From Streptomyces fradiae (GTDB taxonomy: Bacteria; Actinomycetota; Actinomycetes; Streptomycetales; Streptomycetaceae), in assembly GCF_041270065.1 (NCBI RefSeq), contig NZ_CP065958.1, positions 4,774,001 to 4,838,000 of the forward strand: a stretch of 64,000 nucleotides of DNA, written 5' to 3'. This document shows, piece after piece, positions 9,788 to 19,433 of this stretch. A program made the translations under genes and the position numbers. Positions within the stretch are counted from its first letter, which is position 1; each line of letters opens with the position of its first letter. The notes beneath the pieces were generated by a model, which did no database searches, was not told the origin of the DNA, and worked only from the letters and a program-made list of their open reading frames with translations.

Positions 9788-10393
9788 ATGGCTGGACCCC
9801 AGCGCCGCGGAAGCGGTGCCGGTGGCGGCGAGCGGCGGGACCGGAAGGGCCGCGACGGTGGCGCTGCCGCCGCCGAGAAGACCGCGTACGTTGAGCGCGT
9901 AGTCGCGATCAACCGCGTCGCCAAGGTTGTCAAGGGTGGTCGTCGCTTCAGCTTCACCGCGCTGGTCGTGGTGGGCGACGGTGACGGCACCGTGGGTGTC
10001 GGTTACGGCAAGGCCAAGGAGGTGCCGGCCGCCATCGCCAAGGGTGTTGAGGAGGCCAAGAAGCACTTCTTCAAGGTCCCCCGTATCCAGGGCACCATCC
10101 CGCACCCGATCCAGGGTGAGAAGGCCGCGGGCGTCGTCCTGCTCAAGCCGGCTTCCCCCGGTACCGGTGTTATCGCCGGTGGCCCGGTGCGCGCCGTGCT
10201 CGAGTGCGCCGGCGTTCACGACATCCTGTCGAAGTCCCTCGGCTCCGACAACGCGATCAACATCGTGCACGCGACCGTGGAGGCCCTGAAGGGCCTGCAG
10301 CGTCCCGAGGAGATCGCGGCCCGCCGCGGTCTGCCCCTCGAGGACGTCGCCCCCGCGGCTCTGCTTCGTGCGCGTGCCGGGGCGGGTGCGTAA
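9788..10393 (+). CDS. rpsE: 30S ribosomal protein S5
   Basis: S5 is involved in decoding fidelity and lies at the mRNA entrance. The 201-aa product has [42 protein letters not shown] (dsRNA-binding-like S5 domain) and a C-terminal [18 protein letters not shown] block. An Arg/Gly-rich N-terminal extension of ~35 residues is usual in actinobacteria. AGAGAGGTATTCC precedes the ATG; the stop overlaps rpmD. Confidence 0.97.
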   Translation: MAGPQRRGSGAGGGERRDRKGRDGGAAAAEKTAYVERVVAINRVAKVVKGGRRFSFTALVVVGDGDGTVGVGYGKAKEVPAAIAKGVEEAKKHFFKVPRIQGTIPHPIQGEKAAGVVLLKPASPGTGVIAGGPVRAVLECAGVHDILSKSLGSDNAINIVHATVEALKGLQRPEEIAARRGLPLEDVAPAALLRARAGAGA

Positions 10394-10575
10394 TGGCTCG
10401 CCTCAAGATCACGCAGACGAAGTCGTACATCGGCAGCAAGCAGAACCACCGCGACACCCTGCGTTCGCTCGGGCTCAAGCGCCTGAACGACGTGGTCGTC
10501 AAGGAGGACCGCCCCGAGTTCCGCGGCATGGTGCACACCGTCCGCCACCTCGTGACGGTCGAGGAGGTCGACTGA
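10393..10575 (+). CDS. rpmD: 50S ribosomal protein L30
   Basis: L30 is a small 50S protein absent from some bacteria. The 60-aa product, [20 protein letters not shown] followed by [13 protein letters not shown], is a clear L30. Its ATG overlaps the rpsE TAA (TAATG), so it is coupled to S5 translation. Confidence 0.96.
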   Translation: MARLKITQTKSYIGSKQNHRDTLRSLGLKRLNDVVVKEDRPEFRGMVHTVRHLVTVEEVD

Positions 10576-10576
10576 C

Positions 10577-11032
10577 ATGGCGGAGACCAACCCGCTGAAG
10601 GTCCACAACCTCCGTCCCGCCCCGGGCGCCAAGACCGCCAAGACCCGTGTGGGTCGTGGTGAGGCGTCGAAGGGTAAGACGGCCGGTCGTGGTACGAAGG
10701 GCACGAAGGCCCGTTACCAGGTTCCGGAGCGCTTCGAGGGTGGCCAGATGCCCCTCCACATGCGCCTCCCGAAGCTGAAGGGCTTCAAAAACCCCTTCCG
10801 CACCGAGTTCCAGGTCGTGAACCTGGACAAGCTGGCCGCGCTCTACCCGCAGGGTGGCGAGGTCACGGTGGCCGACCTGGTCGCCAAGGGTGCGGTTCGC
10901 AAGAACCAGCTCGTCAAGGTGCTCGGCACCGGCGAGGTCTCCGTGGCGCTGCAGGTGACGGTCGACGCCGTCTCCGGCTCCGCCAAGGAGAAGATCGCCG
11001 CCGCCGGCGGCACCGTCACCGAGCTCGTCTGA
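10577..11032 (+). CDS. rplO: 50S ribosomal protein L15
   Basis: L15 is a late 50S assembly protein. The 151-aa product has the Gly/Lys-rich N-terminal segment ([21 protein letters not shown]) and the GFKNPFR motif, then a C-terminal [19 protein letters not shown] domain. It closes the spc cluster and is followed by a strong hairpin. Confidence 0.97.
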   Translation: MAETNPLKVHNLRPAPGAKTAKTRVGRGEASKGKTAGRGTKGTKARYQVPERFEGGQMPLHMRLPKLKGFKNPFRTEFQVVNLDKLAALYPQGGEVTVADLVAKGAVRKNQLVKVLGTGEVSVALQVTVDAVSGSAKEKIAAAGGTVTELV

Positions 11033-11054
11033 GACGACTCGATGGCCTGAACAT

Positions 11055-11094
11055 CCGACCGGGGATGCCTCTCAAAAGGGGCATCCCCGGTTGG
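11055..11094 (+). terminator. Terminator-like hairpin between rplO and secY
   Basis: The arms 11055-11069 and 11080-11094 pair over 15 positions with a single G-T pair, around a loop of about 10 nt. A TCGTTCCT tail follows. It separates the ribosomal spc genes from secY, which is ~100 nt downstream. Confidence 0.7.
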
Positions 11095-11199
11095 TCGTTC
11101 CTAGGGGGGCATGCTCGCCGGTAAGGTGGCCTGCAACTCTGTCCTTTACCTCAAGACCGTCACCTCTGACGCACGTGCGCGGGGGTCGCAGGAGGCACC

Positions 11200-12519
11200 G
11201 TGCTCACCGCGTTCGCCCGGGCGTTCAAGACGCCCGACCTGCGCAAGAAGCTGCTCTTCACGCTCGGCATCATCGTGCTGTACCGGCTCGGGGCACACAT
11301 CCCCGTCCCCGGCGTCAGCTACGAGGCCGTCCAGCAGTGTGTGGATCAGGCGAGTCAGGGCAACAACAGCCTGTTCGGCCTGGTCAACATGTTCAGTGGC
11401 GGGGCGCTGCTGCAGATCACCATCTTCGCGCTCGGCATCATGCCGTACATCACGGCGAGCATCATCCTGCAGCTGCTGACCGTGGTGATCCCGCGCCTGG
11501 AAGCCCTCAAGAAGGAGGGACAGTCGGGCACCACGAAGATCACGCAGTACACGCGTTATCTGACGGTCGCCCTCGCCATCCTCCAGGGCACCGGCCTCGT
11601 CGCCACCGCCCGTACCGGCGCGCTGTTCAGCGGCTGCACCGTCGCGAGCCAGGTCGTTCCCGACCAGTCGATCTTCACCACCGCCACCATGGTCATCACC
11701 ATGACCGCGGGCACCGGCGTCGTGATGTGGCTCGGCGAGCTCATCACCGACCGCGGCATCGGCAACGGCATGTCGATCCTCATGTTCATCTCGATCGCCG
11801 CCGGCTTCCCGGGCGCCCTCTGGGCCATCAAGAAGAGCGGCGACCTCGCCGGGGGCTGGATCGAGTTCGGCACCGTCATCCTCATCGGCTTCGTGATGGT
11901 CGGCCTCGTCGTCTTCGTCGAGCAGGCCCAGCGCCGCATTCCGGTGCAGTACGCGAAGCGGATGATCGGCCGGCGGTCGTACGGCGGTACGTCCACTTAC
12001 ATCCCTTTGAAGGTGAACCAGGCAGGTGTGATTCCTGTCATCTTCGCCTCGTCGCTGCTCTACATCCCGGCGCTCGTCGCGCAGTTCTCGAACTCCACGG
12101 CCGGCTGGAAGACCTGGATCGAAGCCCACTTCGTCAAGGGTGACCACCCGTATTACATCGCCGCGTACTTCCTTCTGATCGTGTTCTTCGCCTTCTTCTA
12201 CGTGGCGATCTCGTTCAACCCCGAGGAAGTCGCCGACAACATGAAGAAGTATGGTGGCTTCATCCCGGGTATCCGGGCTGGTCGACCTACTGCCGAGTAC
12301 CTGAGCTACGTGCTCAACCGGATCACTTGGCCGGGCTCGCTGTATCTGGGTCTGATCGCTCTTGTGCCGACGATGGCGTTGGCGGGCTTCGGTGGTGCGA
12401 ACGCGAACTTCCCGTTCGGCGGCACCAGCATCCTCATCATCGTGGGTGTCGGTCTCGAGACCGTGAAGCAGATCGAGAGCCAGCTCCAGCAGCGCAATTA
12501 CGAAGGGTTCCTCCGCTGA
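11200..12519 (+). CDS. secY: Preprotein translocase subunit SecY
   Basis: SecY forms the membrane pore of the Sec system and works with SecE, SecG and SecA. The 439-aa product starts at GTG with GGAGG 4 nt upstream and shows about ten hydrophobic segments. Diagnostic segments are GVSYEAVQQ after TM1, GNGMSILMFISIAAGFPGA, RRIPVQYAKRM in the cytoplasmic loop and the periplasmic-side plug region GNNSLFGLVNMFSGGALLQ. The stop overlaps the adk start by one base, so the two are coupled. Confidence 0.98.
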   Translation: MLTAFARAFKTPDLRKKLLFTLGIIVLYRLGAHIPVPGVSYEAVQQCVDQASQGNNSLFGLVNMFSGGALLQITIFALGIMPYITASIILQLLTVVIPRLEALKKEGQSGTTKITQYTRYLTVALAILQGTGLVATARTGALFSGCTVASQVVPDQSIFTTATMVITMTAGTGVVMWLGELITDRGIGNGMSILMFISIAAGFPGALWAIKKSGDLAGGWIEFGTVILIGFVMVGLVVFVEQAQRRIPVQYAKRMIGRRSYGGTSTYIPLKVNQAGVIPVIFASSLLYIPALVAQFSNSTAGWKTWIEAHFVKGDHPYYIAAYFLLIVFFAFFYVAISFNPEEVADNMKKYGGFIPGIRAGRPTAEYLSYVLNRITWPGSLYLGLIALVPTMALAGFGGANANFPFGGTSILIIVGVGLETVKQIESQLQQRNYEGFLR

Positions 12520-13166
12520 TGCGAATCGTCCTCGTCGGACCGCCCGGTGCGGGCAAGGGCACGCAGGCCGCGTACCTCGCCAAGAACCTGGGTATCCCGC
12601 ACATCTCCACCGGCGACCTGTTCCGTGCCAACATCTCGCAGGGAACGCCGCTGGGTGTGGAGGCGCAGTCGTACATGAAGGCCGGCCAGCTGGTGCCGGA
12701 CTCCGTGACGATCGGGATGGCCGAGGACCGCATGCGCCAGGCGGACGCCGAGGGCGGCTTCCTGCTCGACGGGTTCCCGCGGAACGTGGCCCAGGCCGAG
12801 GCCCTGGACGCCTTCCTCAAGGGCGAGGACATCAAGCTGGACGCGGTCCTGGACCTCGAGGTCCCCGAGGACGAGGTCGTGAAGCGGATCGCGGGTCGCC
12901 GCATCTGCCGCAATGACTCCGCGCACGTCTTCCACGTGACGTACAACGCCCCGAAGACCGAGGGCGTCTGCGACGCCTGCGGCGGCGAGCTGTACCAGCG
13001 CGAGGACGACAACGAGGAGACCGTCCGCAAGCGTCTGGCGGTCTACCACGCGGAGACCGAGCCGATCATCGACTACTACCGGGCGCAGAACCTGGTGGAG
13101 ACGATCTCGGCGCTCGGCAAGGTGGACGAGGTCACGGCGAAGGCCATGGCCGCGCTGAAGAAGTAA
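12519..13166 (+). CDS. adk: Adenylate kinase
   Basis: Adk interconverts AMP + ATP and 2 ADP in the cytoplasm. The 215-aa product has the P-loop GPPGAGKGT at residues 7-15, the AMP-binding ISTGDLFRA, GFPRNVAQAEALD, and a long LID. The LID holds CDACGGELYQRED, a partial Cys-x2-Cys that may be a remnant of the metal-binding LID found in some bacteria. The ATG overlaps the secY stop. The frame extends upstream within secY but not as Adk. Confidence 0.97.
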   Translation: MRIVLVGPPGAGKGTQAAYLAKNLGIPHISTGDLFRANISQGTPLGVEAQSYMKAGQLVPDSVTIGMAEDRMRQADAEGGFLLDGFPRNVAQAEALDAFLKGEDIKLDAVLDLEVPEDEVVKRIAGRRICRNDSAHVFHVTYNAPKTEGVCDACGGELYQREDDNEETVRKRLAVYHAETEPIIDYYRAQNLVETISALGKVDEVTAKAMAALKK

Positions 13167-13167
13167 C

Positions 13168-13194
13168 CGAAGCAGTCGAAGCAGTCGAAGCAGT
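13168..13194. repeat. 9-bp tandem repeat x3 after adk
   Basis: CGAAGCAGT occurs three times head to tail, beginning one base after the adk TAA. It is noncoding, and is one of several short tandem repeats located at gene 3' ends in this window. Confidence 0.9.
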
Positions 13195-13212
13195 AACCAC
13201 GGTTCGTACGAC

Positions 13213-13247
13213 ACGGCCGCGGTGCCCGGTGAGGGCGCCGCGGCCGT
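13213..13247 (+). terminator. Rho-independent-like terminator after secY-adk
   Basis: Arms 13213-13227 and 13233-13247 pair over 15 positions with one G-T pair and a GGTGA loop, followed by a T-rich run (ATCGTTGTTCTGT). Confidence 0.75.
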
Positions 13248-13294
13248 ATCGTTGTTCTGTCCCCGGTACGCGTAGAGGAAAGGCCCCGACCACG

Positions 13295-14146
13295 ATGGTG
13301 CAGCTCAAGACCCCCGAGCAGATCGCGAAGATGCGTGAGGCGGGGCTGGTCGTCGCGGCCATCCACGCGGCCACCCGTGAGGCGGCCGTGCCGGGCGCCA
13401 CGACGCGGGACCTGGACGAGGTCGCCCGCAAGGTGATCGCCGACCACGGCGCGAAGTCGAACTTCCTCGGGTACGGCGGCTTCCCCGCGACCATCTGCAC
13501 CTCGGCCAACGAGGTCGTGGTCCACGGCATCCCCGACGAGAAGACGGTCCTCAAGGACGGCGACATCATCTCGATCGACGCGGGCGCGATCGTCGACGGC
13601 TGGCACGGCGACGCCGCGTACACCTGCTTCGTGGGCACCGGCCACGCGCCGGAGCTGATCGAGCTCTCCCGGGTGACCGAGGAGTCGATGTGGGCCGGCA
13701 TCGCGGCCATGAAGCTCGGCGCGCGGCTCGTCGACATCTCCAAGGCGATCGAGACGTACATCAAGCGCCAGCCGCGGCCGGCCGTGGGCGACCACAGCCT
13801 GGGCCGCTACGGCATCATCGAGGACTACGGCGGCCACGGCATCGGCACCGAGATGCACATGGACCCGCACCTCCTGAACTACGTCTCCCGCAAGCGCGGC
13901 AAGGGCCCGAAGCTGGTCCCCGGCTTCTGCCTGGCCATCGAGCCCATGGTCTCCCTCGGTACGCCGAAGACGGAGGTCCTCGCCGACGACTGGACCGTCA
14001 TCACGACGGACGGCACCTGGTCCTCCCACTGGGAGCACAGCGTCGCCCTGACGGAGGAGGGCCCGCTGGTCCTCACGGCGGTCGACGGTGGAAAGGCGAA
14101 GCTTGCGGAGATGGGCGTGACGACGGCGCCGGACCCGCTGGCGTAA
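13295..14146 (+). CDS. map: Methionine aminopeptidase, type I
   Basis: MetAP removes the initiator Met from nascent proteins. The 283-aa product shows the pita-bread fold ligands: Asp in SIDAGAIVDGWHGDAA (two Asp), His in GGHGIGTEMH, Glu in AIEPMVSLG and Glu in HSVALTEEGP. The start ATG follows GAGGAAAGG; the frame is open for another 22 codons upstream without a ribosome-binding site. A slightly extended loop (NYVSRKRGKGPK) is typical of actinobacterial forms. It lies between secY-adk and infA. Confidence 0.96.
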   Translation: MVQLKTPEQIAKMREAGLVVAAIHAATREAAVPGATTRDLDEVARKVIADHGAKSNFLGYGGFPATICTSANEVVVHGIPDEKTVLKDGDIISIDAGAIVDGWHGDAAYTCFVGTGHAPELIELSRVTEESMWAGIAAMKLGARLVDISKAIETYIKRQPRPAVGDHSLGRYGIIEDYGGHGIGTEMHMDPHLLNYVSRKRGKGPKLVPGFCLAIEPMVSLGTPKTEVLADDWTVITTDGTWSSHWEHSVALTEEGPLVLTAVDGGKAKLAEMGVTTAPDPLA

Positions 14147-14227
14147 TGCCACGCCGCGGCAGCGGCAGATTAGATACAGCCCACGTTGGGCAAACTCCCC
14201 GGATTCGTCTTTTCCAGGGGCCTGACG

Positions 14228-14233
14228 TAGACT
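14228..14233 (+). promoter_or_regulatory. Candidate -10 element upstream of infA
   Basis: TAGACT is a perfect principal-sigma -10 match about 80 nt before infA. The -35 region is weak (TTCGTC at 14204-14209, 18-nt spacer). Assignment is tentative. Confidence 0.4.
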
Positions 14234-14313
14234 GATGCGTCGGCTCTCGTGTACCCGTGTGTCCGCACCCGGAGGCGAGAGTCGATCAAGGTAGCCGATT
14301 CGAAGGGCGAAGC

Positions 14314-14535
14314 GTGGCCAAGAAGCAAGGTGCCATCGAAATCGAGGGCACCGTGATCGAGTCCCTGCCGAACGCCATGTTCAAGGTGGAGCTCCAGAAC
14401 GGTCACAAGGTCCTCGCGCACATCTCCGGCAAGATGCGGATGCACTACATCCGGATCCTCCCGGACGACCGGGTCGTCGTGGAGCTGTCTCCGTACGACC
14501 TGACGCGTGGCCGGATCGTCTACCGGTACAAGTAG
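14314..14535 (+). CDS. infA: Translation initiation factor IF-1
   Basis: IF-1 is an S1-type OB-fold protein that blocks the A site during initiation. The 73-aa product is full length for the family: [26 protein letters not shown] and [33 protein letters not shown]. The start is GTG with GAAGGG 6 nt upstream; upstream in-frame residues are not IF-1-like. Confidence 0.97.
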   Translation: MAKKQGAIEIEGTVIESLPNAMFKVELQNGHKVLAHISGKMRMHYIRILPDDRVVVELSPYDLTRGRIVYRYK

Positions 14536-14598
14536 ATCTTGCCTGCACCCCCGCACTCCGCGCGGGTGGTGGCACTGACCCGGAGAACCTCACATCCC

Positions 14599-14712
14599 AT
14601 GAAGGTCAAGCCGAGCGTCAAGAAGATCTGCGACAAGTGCAAGGTGATCCGCCGCCACGGTCGGGTCATGGTCATCTGCGACAACCTGCGCCACAAGCAG
14701 CGCCAGGGCTGA
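14599..14712 (+). CDS. rpmJ: 50S ribosomal protein L36
   Basis: L36 is the smallest 50S protein. The 37-aa product ([19 protein letters not shown]...) carries the zinc ligands Cys11, Cys14, Cys27 and His32, so it is the zinc-binding form. It lies 63 nt after infA and is clear despite its small size. Confidence 0.95.
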   Translation: MKVKPSVKKICDKCKVIRRHGRVMVICDNLRHKQRQG

Positions 14713-14901
14713 CGCACGCCGACCGACCTGCATTTCGCAGTTCTTCGCGCGACGCATAGCAATACGTACATACGCAGAGCCCGTCCGGTCGTGATCCACG
14801 GCTGACGGCACCTCCGGCGGGGGCCGGGGACCCGACCTGTACCTCATACGGCAGCCGGGAGCGGTTCTGCAGCAGACCCCCGAGAACACAGGAGCCATTG
14901 A

Positions 14902-15282
14902 ATGGCACGCGTTTCCGGTGTTGACATCCCGCGCGAAAAGCGTGTGGTGGTCGCACTCACCTACGTCTTCGGCATCGGGCGTACCCGGTCCGAGGAGATC
15001 CTCGCCGCGACCGGCGTGAACCCGTCCACCCGTGTCCGCGACCTTGCCGAGGAAGACCTCGTCAAGATCCGCGAGTACGTGGACGCCAACCTCCAGACCG
15101 AGGGTGACCTCCGCCGCGAGATCGCCGCCGACATCCGCCGCAAGGTCGAGATCGGCTGCTACCAGGGTCTGCGCCACCGTCGTGGCCTGCCCGTCCGCGG
15201 TCAGCGCACCAGCACGAACGCTCGTACCCGCAAGGGCCCGCGTCGCGCCATCGCCGGTAAGAAGAAGCCGGGCAAGAAGTAG
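14902..15282 (+). CDS. rpsM: 30S ribosomal protein S13
   Basis: S13 contacts the P-site tRNA and bridges B1a/B1b. The 126-aa product begins [21 protein letters not shown] and has the C-terminal [23 protein letters not shown] signature. ACAGGAGCCATTGA supplies the ribosome-binding site. The preceding 189 bp after rpmJ hold no gene that I can support. Confidence 0.98.
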   Translation: MARVSGVDIPREKRVVVALTYVFGIGRTRSEEILAATGVNPSTRVRDLAEEDLVKIREYVDANLQTEGDLRREIAADIRRKVEIGCYQGLRHRRGLPVRGQRTSTNARTRKGPRRAIAGKKKPGKK

Positions 15283-15348
15283 TCCTCAGCGGACGCTTGA
15301 CCACACGGTCTTCGCTGTAGGACCGACCACCTCCCGTAGGAGTTATAG

Positions 15349-15753
15349 ATGCCCCCCAAGGGTCGTCAGGGCGCTGCCAAGAAGGTGCGCCGCAAGGAAA
15401 AGAAGAACGTCGCTCACGGCCACGCGCACATCAAGAGCACGTTCAACAACACGATCGTCTCGATCACGGACCCGTCCGGCAACGTGATCTCCTGGGCCTC
15501 CGCCGGCCACGTCGGCTTCAAGGGCTCGCGCAAGTCCACCCCCTTCGCCGCGCAGATGGCCGCCGAGTCGGCCGCCCGCCGCGCGCAGGAGCACGGCATG
15601 CGCAAGGTCGACGTCTTCGTCAAGGGTCCCGGCTCCGGCCGTGAGACCGCGATCCGCTCCCTCCAGGCCACCGGCCTCGAGGTCGGCTCGATCCAGGACG
15701 TCACCCCCACCCCGCACAACGGCTGCCGTCCGCCGAAGCGCCGCCGCGTCTGA
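15349..15753 (+). CDS. rpsK: 30S ribosomal protein S11
   Basis: S11 lies at the platform near the E-site codon. The 134-aa product contains [42 protein letters not shown] and the C-terminal [16 protein letters not shown], all invariant S11 features. Confidence 0.98.
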   Translation: MPPKGRQGAAKKVRRKEKKNVAHGHAHIKSTFNNTIVSITDPSGNVISWASAGHVGFKGSRKSTPFAAQMAAESAARRAQEHGMRKVDVFVKGPGSGRETAIRSLQATGLEVGSIQDVTPTPHNGCRPPKRRRV

Positions 15754-15786
15754 CGCAGCGGGCGCACCTGTGCGTCTTTGAGTGTC

Positions 15787-15822
15787 CGGGCGGTACGACC
15801 CTGCAAAGGGACGTACCGCCCG
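15787..15822 (+). terminator. Hairpin between rpsK and rpoA
   Basis: CGGGCGGTAC (15787-15796) pairs perfectly with GTACCGCCCG (15813-15822), with further CCC/GGG pairing inside the loop. A TACCCTTGG tail follows. It could partially terminate ahead of rpoA and so set its level relative to the ribosomal proteins. Confidence 0.55.
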
Positions 15823-15895
15823 TACCCTTGGCAGTACCTCGCAGTACCTGTCGGACGTCAAATAGTGGGCGTCCACAAACGAAGGAAACGAAGAC

Positions 15896-16918
15896 ATGCT
15901 TATCGCTCAGCGTCCTTCGCTGACCGAAGAGGTCGTCGACGAGTTCCGCTCCCGGTTCGTCATCGAGCCGCTGGAGCCGGGCTTCGGCTACACCCTCGGC
16001 AACTCGCTCCGCCGCACCCTCCTCTCGTCGATCCCCGGCGCTGCTGTCACCAGCATCCGCATCGACGGTGTCCTGCACGAGTTCACCACCGTGCCGGGCG
16101 TCAAGGAGGACGTCACCGACCTCATCCTGAACATCAAGCAGCTGGTCGTCTCCTCGGAGCACGACGAGCCGGTCGTGATGTACCTGCGCAAGCAGGGCCC
16201 GGGTGTCGTCACCGCCGCCGACATCGCGCCGCCGGCCGGTGTCGAGGTGCACAACCCCGACCTGGTCCTCGCCACGCTCAACGGCAAGGGCAAGCTGGAG
16301 ATGGAGCTGACCGTCGAGCGCGGTCGCGGCTACGTCTCCGCCGTCCAGAACAAGCAGGTGGGCCAGGAGATCGGCCGTATCCCGGTCGACTCCATCTACA
16401 GCCCCGTGCTGAAGGTCACCTACAAGGTCGAGGCGACCCGAGTCGAGCAGCGCACCGACTTCGACAAGCTCATCGTCGACGTCGAGACCAAGCAGGCCAT
16501 GCGCCCGCGTGACGCCATGGCGTCCGCCGGCAAGACCCTGGTCGAGCTGTTCGGTCTGGCCCGCGAGCTCAACATCGACGCCGAGGGCATCGACATGGGC
16601 CCGTCCCCGACGGACGCCGCCCTGGCCGCCGACCTGGCGCTGCCGATCGAGGAGCTCGAGCTCACCGTTCGGTCGTACAACTGCCTCAAGCGCGAGGGCA
16701 TCCACTCCGTGGGTGAGCTCGTCGCCCGCTCCGAGGCGGACCTGCTCGACATCCGCAACTTCGGTGCGAAGTCGATCGACGAGGTCAAGGCGAAGCTGGC
16801 CGGCATGGGCCTGGCCCTCAAGGACAGCCCGCCCGGATTCGACCCGACCGCTGCCGCCGACGCGTTCGGCGCGGACGACGACGCCGACGCCGGCTTCGTC
16901 GAGACCGAGCAGTACTGA
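15896..16918 (+). CDS. rpoA: DNA-directed RNA polymerase subunit alpha
   Basis: The alpha dimer nucleates RNA polymerase assembly, and its C-terminal domain contacts UP elements and activators. The 340-aa product has alpha-NTD motifs ([32 protein letters not shown]) and the alpha-CTD ([34 protein letters not shown]) near residues 250-310. A short acidic tail ([16 protein letters not shown]) follows. AACGAAGGAAACGAAGAC gives the ribosome-binding site. Confidence 0.98.
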   Translation: MLIAQRPSLTEEVVDEFRSRFVIEPLEPGFGYTLGNSLRRTLLSSIPGAAVTSIRIDGVLHEFTTVPGVKEDVTDLILNIKQLVVSSEHDEPVVMYLRKQGPGVVTAADIAPPAGVEVHNPDLVLATLNGKGKLEMELTVERGRGYVSAVQNKQVGQEIGRIPVDSIYSPVLKVTYKVEATRVEQRTDFDKLIVDVETKQAMRPRDAMASAGKTLVELFGLARELNIDAEGIDMGPSPTDAALAADLALPIEELELTVRSYNCLKREGIHSVGELVARSEADLLDIRNFGAKSIDEVKAKLAGMGLALKDSPPGFDPTAAADAFGADDDADAGFVETEQY

Positions 16919-16997
16919 TAGCTGCCCGTAGGCATCCGCCTGCGGGGCCCTGACACCGGTACCTGATACGGCCGGTGCAGATCCAAGGAGAAACACC

Positions 16998-17468
16998 ATG
17001 CCGCGTCCCACCAAGGGCGCCCGCCTCGGCGGCTCCGCCGCGCACGAGAAGCTGCTCCTCGCCAACCTGGCGAAGTCGCTCTTCGAGCACGGCCGCATCA
17101 CGACGACCGAGGCCAAGGCCCGCCGCCTGCGTCCGGTCGCCGAGCGCCTGATCACCAAGGCGAAGAAGGGCGACATCCACAACCGTCGCCTGGTGCTGCA
17201 GACGATCACCGACAAGGGCGTCGTCCACACCCTCTTCACCGAGATCGCCCCGCGCTACGCGGAGCGTCCGGGTGGTTACACCCGTATCACCAAGATCGGC
17301 AACCGTCGTGGCGACAACGCCCCGATGGCCGTGATCGAGCTGGTCGAGGGCGAGATCGCCAAGAAGGCGACCGTTGCCGAGGCCGAGGCCGCCACCAAGC
17401 GCGCCGTCAAGGAGGCCGACGAGGCCGCCGCGGTCGAGGCGACCGAGGACGAGGCGAAGGACGCGTAA
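16998..17468 (+). CDS. rplQ: 50S ribosomal protein L17 with charged C-terminal extension
   Basis: L17 lies near the tunnel exit. The 156-aa product has [41 protein letters not shown], the L17 signature, and [19 protein letters not shown]. The last ~40 residues are Ala/Glu-rich and acidic, an extension usual in streptomycetes. The gap before it (16919-16997) contains two small inverted repeats, including CCCGTAGGC/GCCTGCGGG. Confidence 0.97.
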   Translation: MPRPTKGARLGGSAAHEKLLLANLAKSLFEHGRITTTEAKARRLRPVAERLITKAKKGDIHNRRLVLQTITDKGVVHTLFTEIAPRYAERPGGYTRITKIGNRRGDNAPMAVIELVEGEIAKKATVAEAEAATKRAVKEADEAAAVEATEDEAKDA

Positions 17469-17490
17469 GCGTTCTGCCGACGTTTCTCGA

Positions 17491-17526
17491 GAGCGGGCCC
17501 GTACCCCCTGGGGTGCGGGCCCGCTC
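17491..17526 (+). terminator. Strong hairpin terminator after rplQ
   Basis: Perfect 11-bp arms (17491-17501 and 17516-17526) extend inward by several more pairs to a small loop. There is no long T-tract, as is usual in high-GC actinobacteria. It separates the alpha operon from truA, 24 nt downstream. Confidence 0.7.
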
Positions 17527-17550
17527 CCGTGTGTCTGAGAGGATTTCCAG

Positions 17551-18408
17551 GTGAGTGATGACGTGCAGCCCGGGTTCGTACGGGTACGGCTCGACCTTTC
17601 GTACGACGGCAAGGACTTCTCCGGCTGGGCCAAGCAGGCCCGCGGGCAGCGGACCGTGCAGGGCGAGATCGAGGACGCGCTGAAGACCGTGACCCGGTCC
17701 TCGGAGACGTACGAGCTGACCGTCGCCGGCCGCACCGACGCCGGCGTGCACGCGCGCGGCCAGGTGGCGCACGTCGACCTGCCGGTCGCGCTGTGGGAGG
17801 AGCACCGCGAGAAGCTGCTCAGGCGGCTCGCCGGGCGCCTCTCGCACGACGTGCGGATCTGGAAGGTCGCGGAGGCCCCGGCCGGCTTCAACGCGCGCTT
17901 CTCGGCGATCTGGCGCCGCTACGCCTACCGGGTCACCGACCACCCCGGCGGCGTCGACCCGCTGCTGCGCGGCCACGTCCTGTGGCACGACTGGACGCTC
18001 GACATGGACGCCATGAACGCCGCCGCCGAGCGGCTCGTCGGCGAGCACGACTTCGCCGCGTACTGCAAGAAGCGCGAGGGCGCGACGACCATCCGGACCC
18101 TGCAGGAGCTGCGCTGGGAGCGCCGCCCCGACGGGATCCTGGAGGCCACCGTCAAGGCCGACGCCTTCTGCCACAACATGGTGCGCTCGCTGGTCGGCGC
18201 CCTGCTGTTCGTCGGCGACGGGCACCGCCCGGTCGAGTGGCCCGGCAAGGTGCTCGCCGCCGGCGTGCGGGACTCGGCCGTACACGTCGTACGGCCGCAC
18301 GGCCTCACCCTGGAAGAGGTCGGCTACCCGGCCGACGCCCAGCTCGCCGCCCGCAGCCGCGAGGCCCGCAACAAGCGGTCACTCCCGGGGAGCGGCGGCT
18401 GCTGCTGA
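17551..18408 (+). CDS. truA: tRNA pseudouridine(38-40) synthase TruA
   Basis: TruA makes pseudouridine at positions 38-40 of the tRNA anticodon stem. The 285-aa product has [17 protein letters not shown] and the catalytic-Asp motif [14 protein letters not shown] at about residue 60, then [16 protein letters not shown] and the C-terminal [17 protein letters not shown]. The start is GTG with GAGAGGATTT upstream. Its 3' end overlaps the convergent downstream gene by 30 bp. Confidence 0.95.
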   Translation: MSDDVQPGFVRVRLDLSYDGKDFSGWAKQARGQRTVQGEIEDALKTVTRSSETYELTVAGRTDAGVHARGQVAHVDLPVALWEEHREKLLRRLAGRLSHDVRIWKVAEAPAGFNARFSAIWRRYAYRVTDHPGGVDPLLRGHVLWHDWTLDMDAMNAAAERLVGEHDFAAYCKKREGATTIRTLQELRWERRPDGILEATVKADAFCHNMVRSLVGALLFVGDGHRPVEWPGKVLAAGVRDSAVHVVRPHGLTLEEVGYPADAQLAARSREARNKRSLPGSGGCC

Positions 18409-19377
18409 GGCCTGGGTGCGGCCGCGGGCGTAGATCTGGTTGAAGGCGAAGGTTCCCAGGTCGTCGGAGGCCTTGAAGACGGGCTGGTCGGACGTGGTGA
18501 CCTTCTTGCCGTTGGTGAAGCCGGCGTAGGTGAAGTACACGTACCGGCCGATCGAATTGGTGCGGCGCAGACAGACCGTCTTGCCGTGGCAGAAGTCCTT
18601 CACTCCGGCGCCGGCCAGCGGGGCGATGTTGCCCTGGGCCTGGTTCTTGGCCTTGATCGCGGCCGGCTCGGACGGGAAGACCGCCACGCCGACGGTGATC
18701 GCCACGCCGTCCTTGACGTAGGTGGCGCGCAGCACCCGCTGGCAGCCCTGCGCCTTGAGGACGGTGCCGAGGCCGTTCTCGGTGGGGGCCGCGCAGTTCG
18801 TGGTGGAGGACGTGGCGCCCTTGGCGTACACCCGGCCGCTCATGGTCAGCTTCTTGCCCGGGAAGAGGCCCTCGGGGGTCAGCGGGGCCTTGTCCTTCTT
18901 CGGGTCGGAGATGTAGTCCTTCGGGTTCGGCGGGGGCGGCGGGGCCACCGAGGAGAAGGTCGGGGCCGGGCTCGCGGTGTCCGTGGGGGCCGCCGAGCCG
19001 GTCGGCGTGCCGCCGCCGTTCTTCGCCTGCTCGTTGTCCTTGTTGGTGGAGACGATCGCGGTGGCGACCACCGCGCCCACGGCGAGCGCGGCGACCGCGC
19101 CGCCGCCGATCACCAGCCAGCGCTTGCGCTTGCTGCGGGCGGCGGAGGCGTCGGCGAGGGCGCCCCAGTCGGGGGTGCCGGTGTCCTGGGCGCCGGGGAA
19201 GGGGTTGGGCTGCGCGGGCTGCGGATAGCCGTACCCCTGCCCGCCCTGGACCGGCGGCTGCGGGTACCCGTACCCCGGCTGACCCTGCGGCTGCTGCGGG
19301 TACCCGTACCCGTAACCCTGCTGTCCGTGCTGCTGTCCCGGCTGCTCGCCGCCCGGCTGCGGTCCCCCAAAGCTCAT
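18379..19377 (-). CDS. Membrane-anchored Pro/Gln/Tyr/Gly-rich protein with extracellular domain
   Basis: 332 aa. Residues 1-65 are low complexity with repeated GYGYPQ and PQQ units. A cytoplasmic linker follows, then [29 protein letters not shown] at about 95-120, a single transmembrane anchor. After a Ser/Thr/Pro-rich stalk comes an exported domain of ~180 residues with four Cys ([25 protein letters not shown]) that could form disulfides. I recognise no enzyme family; related proteins in streptomycetes are annotated hypothetical. Start: ATG at 19377, chosen because TAGGAT sits 7 nt upstream with no ribosome-binding site, the pattern of a leaderless transcript. In-frame upstream codons exist but lie across that promoter. 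Confidence 0.75.
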   Translation of the reverse strand: MSFGGPQPGGEQPGQQHGQQGYGYGYPQQPQGQPGYGYPQPPVQGGQGYGYPQPAQPNPFPGAQDTGTPDWGALADASAARSKRKRWLVIGGGAVAALAVGAVVATAIVSTNKDNEQAKNGGGTPTGSAAPTDTASPAPTFSSVAPPPPPNPKDYISDPKKDKAPLTPEGLFPGKKLTMSGRVYAKGATSSTTNCAAPTENGLGTVLKAQGCQRVLRATYVKDGVAITVGVAVFPSEPAAIKAKNQAQGNIAPLAGAGVKDFCHGKTVCLRRTNSIGRYVYFTYAGFTNGKKVTTSDQPVFKASDDLGTFAFNQIYARGRTQASAAAAAPRE

Positions 19378-19384
19378 GCCGCGC

Positions 19385-19390
19385 ATCCTA
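19385..19390 (-). promoter_or_regulatory. Leaderless-type -10 element, Pro/Gln-rich protein gene
   Basis: On the minus strand TAGGAT is followed by 7 nt and then ATG, so transcription should start at or beside the A of the start codon. Confidence 0.55.
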
Positions 19391-19420
19391 ATCCGCTTGG
19401 GATACGGGGGGTGCGGCGGT

Positions 19421-19426
19421 GACAAT
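19421..19426 (+). promoter_or_regulatory. Leaderless-type -10 element, ABC-F gene
   Basis: GACAAT, 7 nt, then ATG 19434. The same GACAAT-N6 arrangement precedes coaA and the methyltransferase gene in this window. With the element at 19385-19390 it forms a compact divergent promoter region. Confidence 0.45.
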
Positions 19427-19433
19427 GCCCCTC

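Noticed and set aside
12951..13000. Cys-x2-Cys in the Adk LID as a complete zinc site
   Set aside because: Only one Cys pair is clear and the second half of the usual four-ligand set is missing, so a zinc-type LID is not supported.
14713..14901. A possible gene between rpmJ and rpsM
   Set aside because: No open frame in this 189-bp gap has a ribosome-binding site or a recognisable product.
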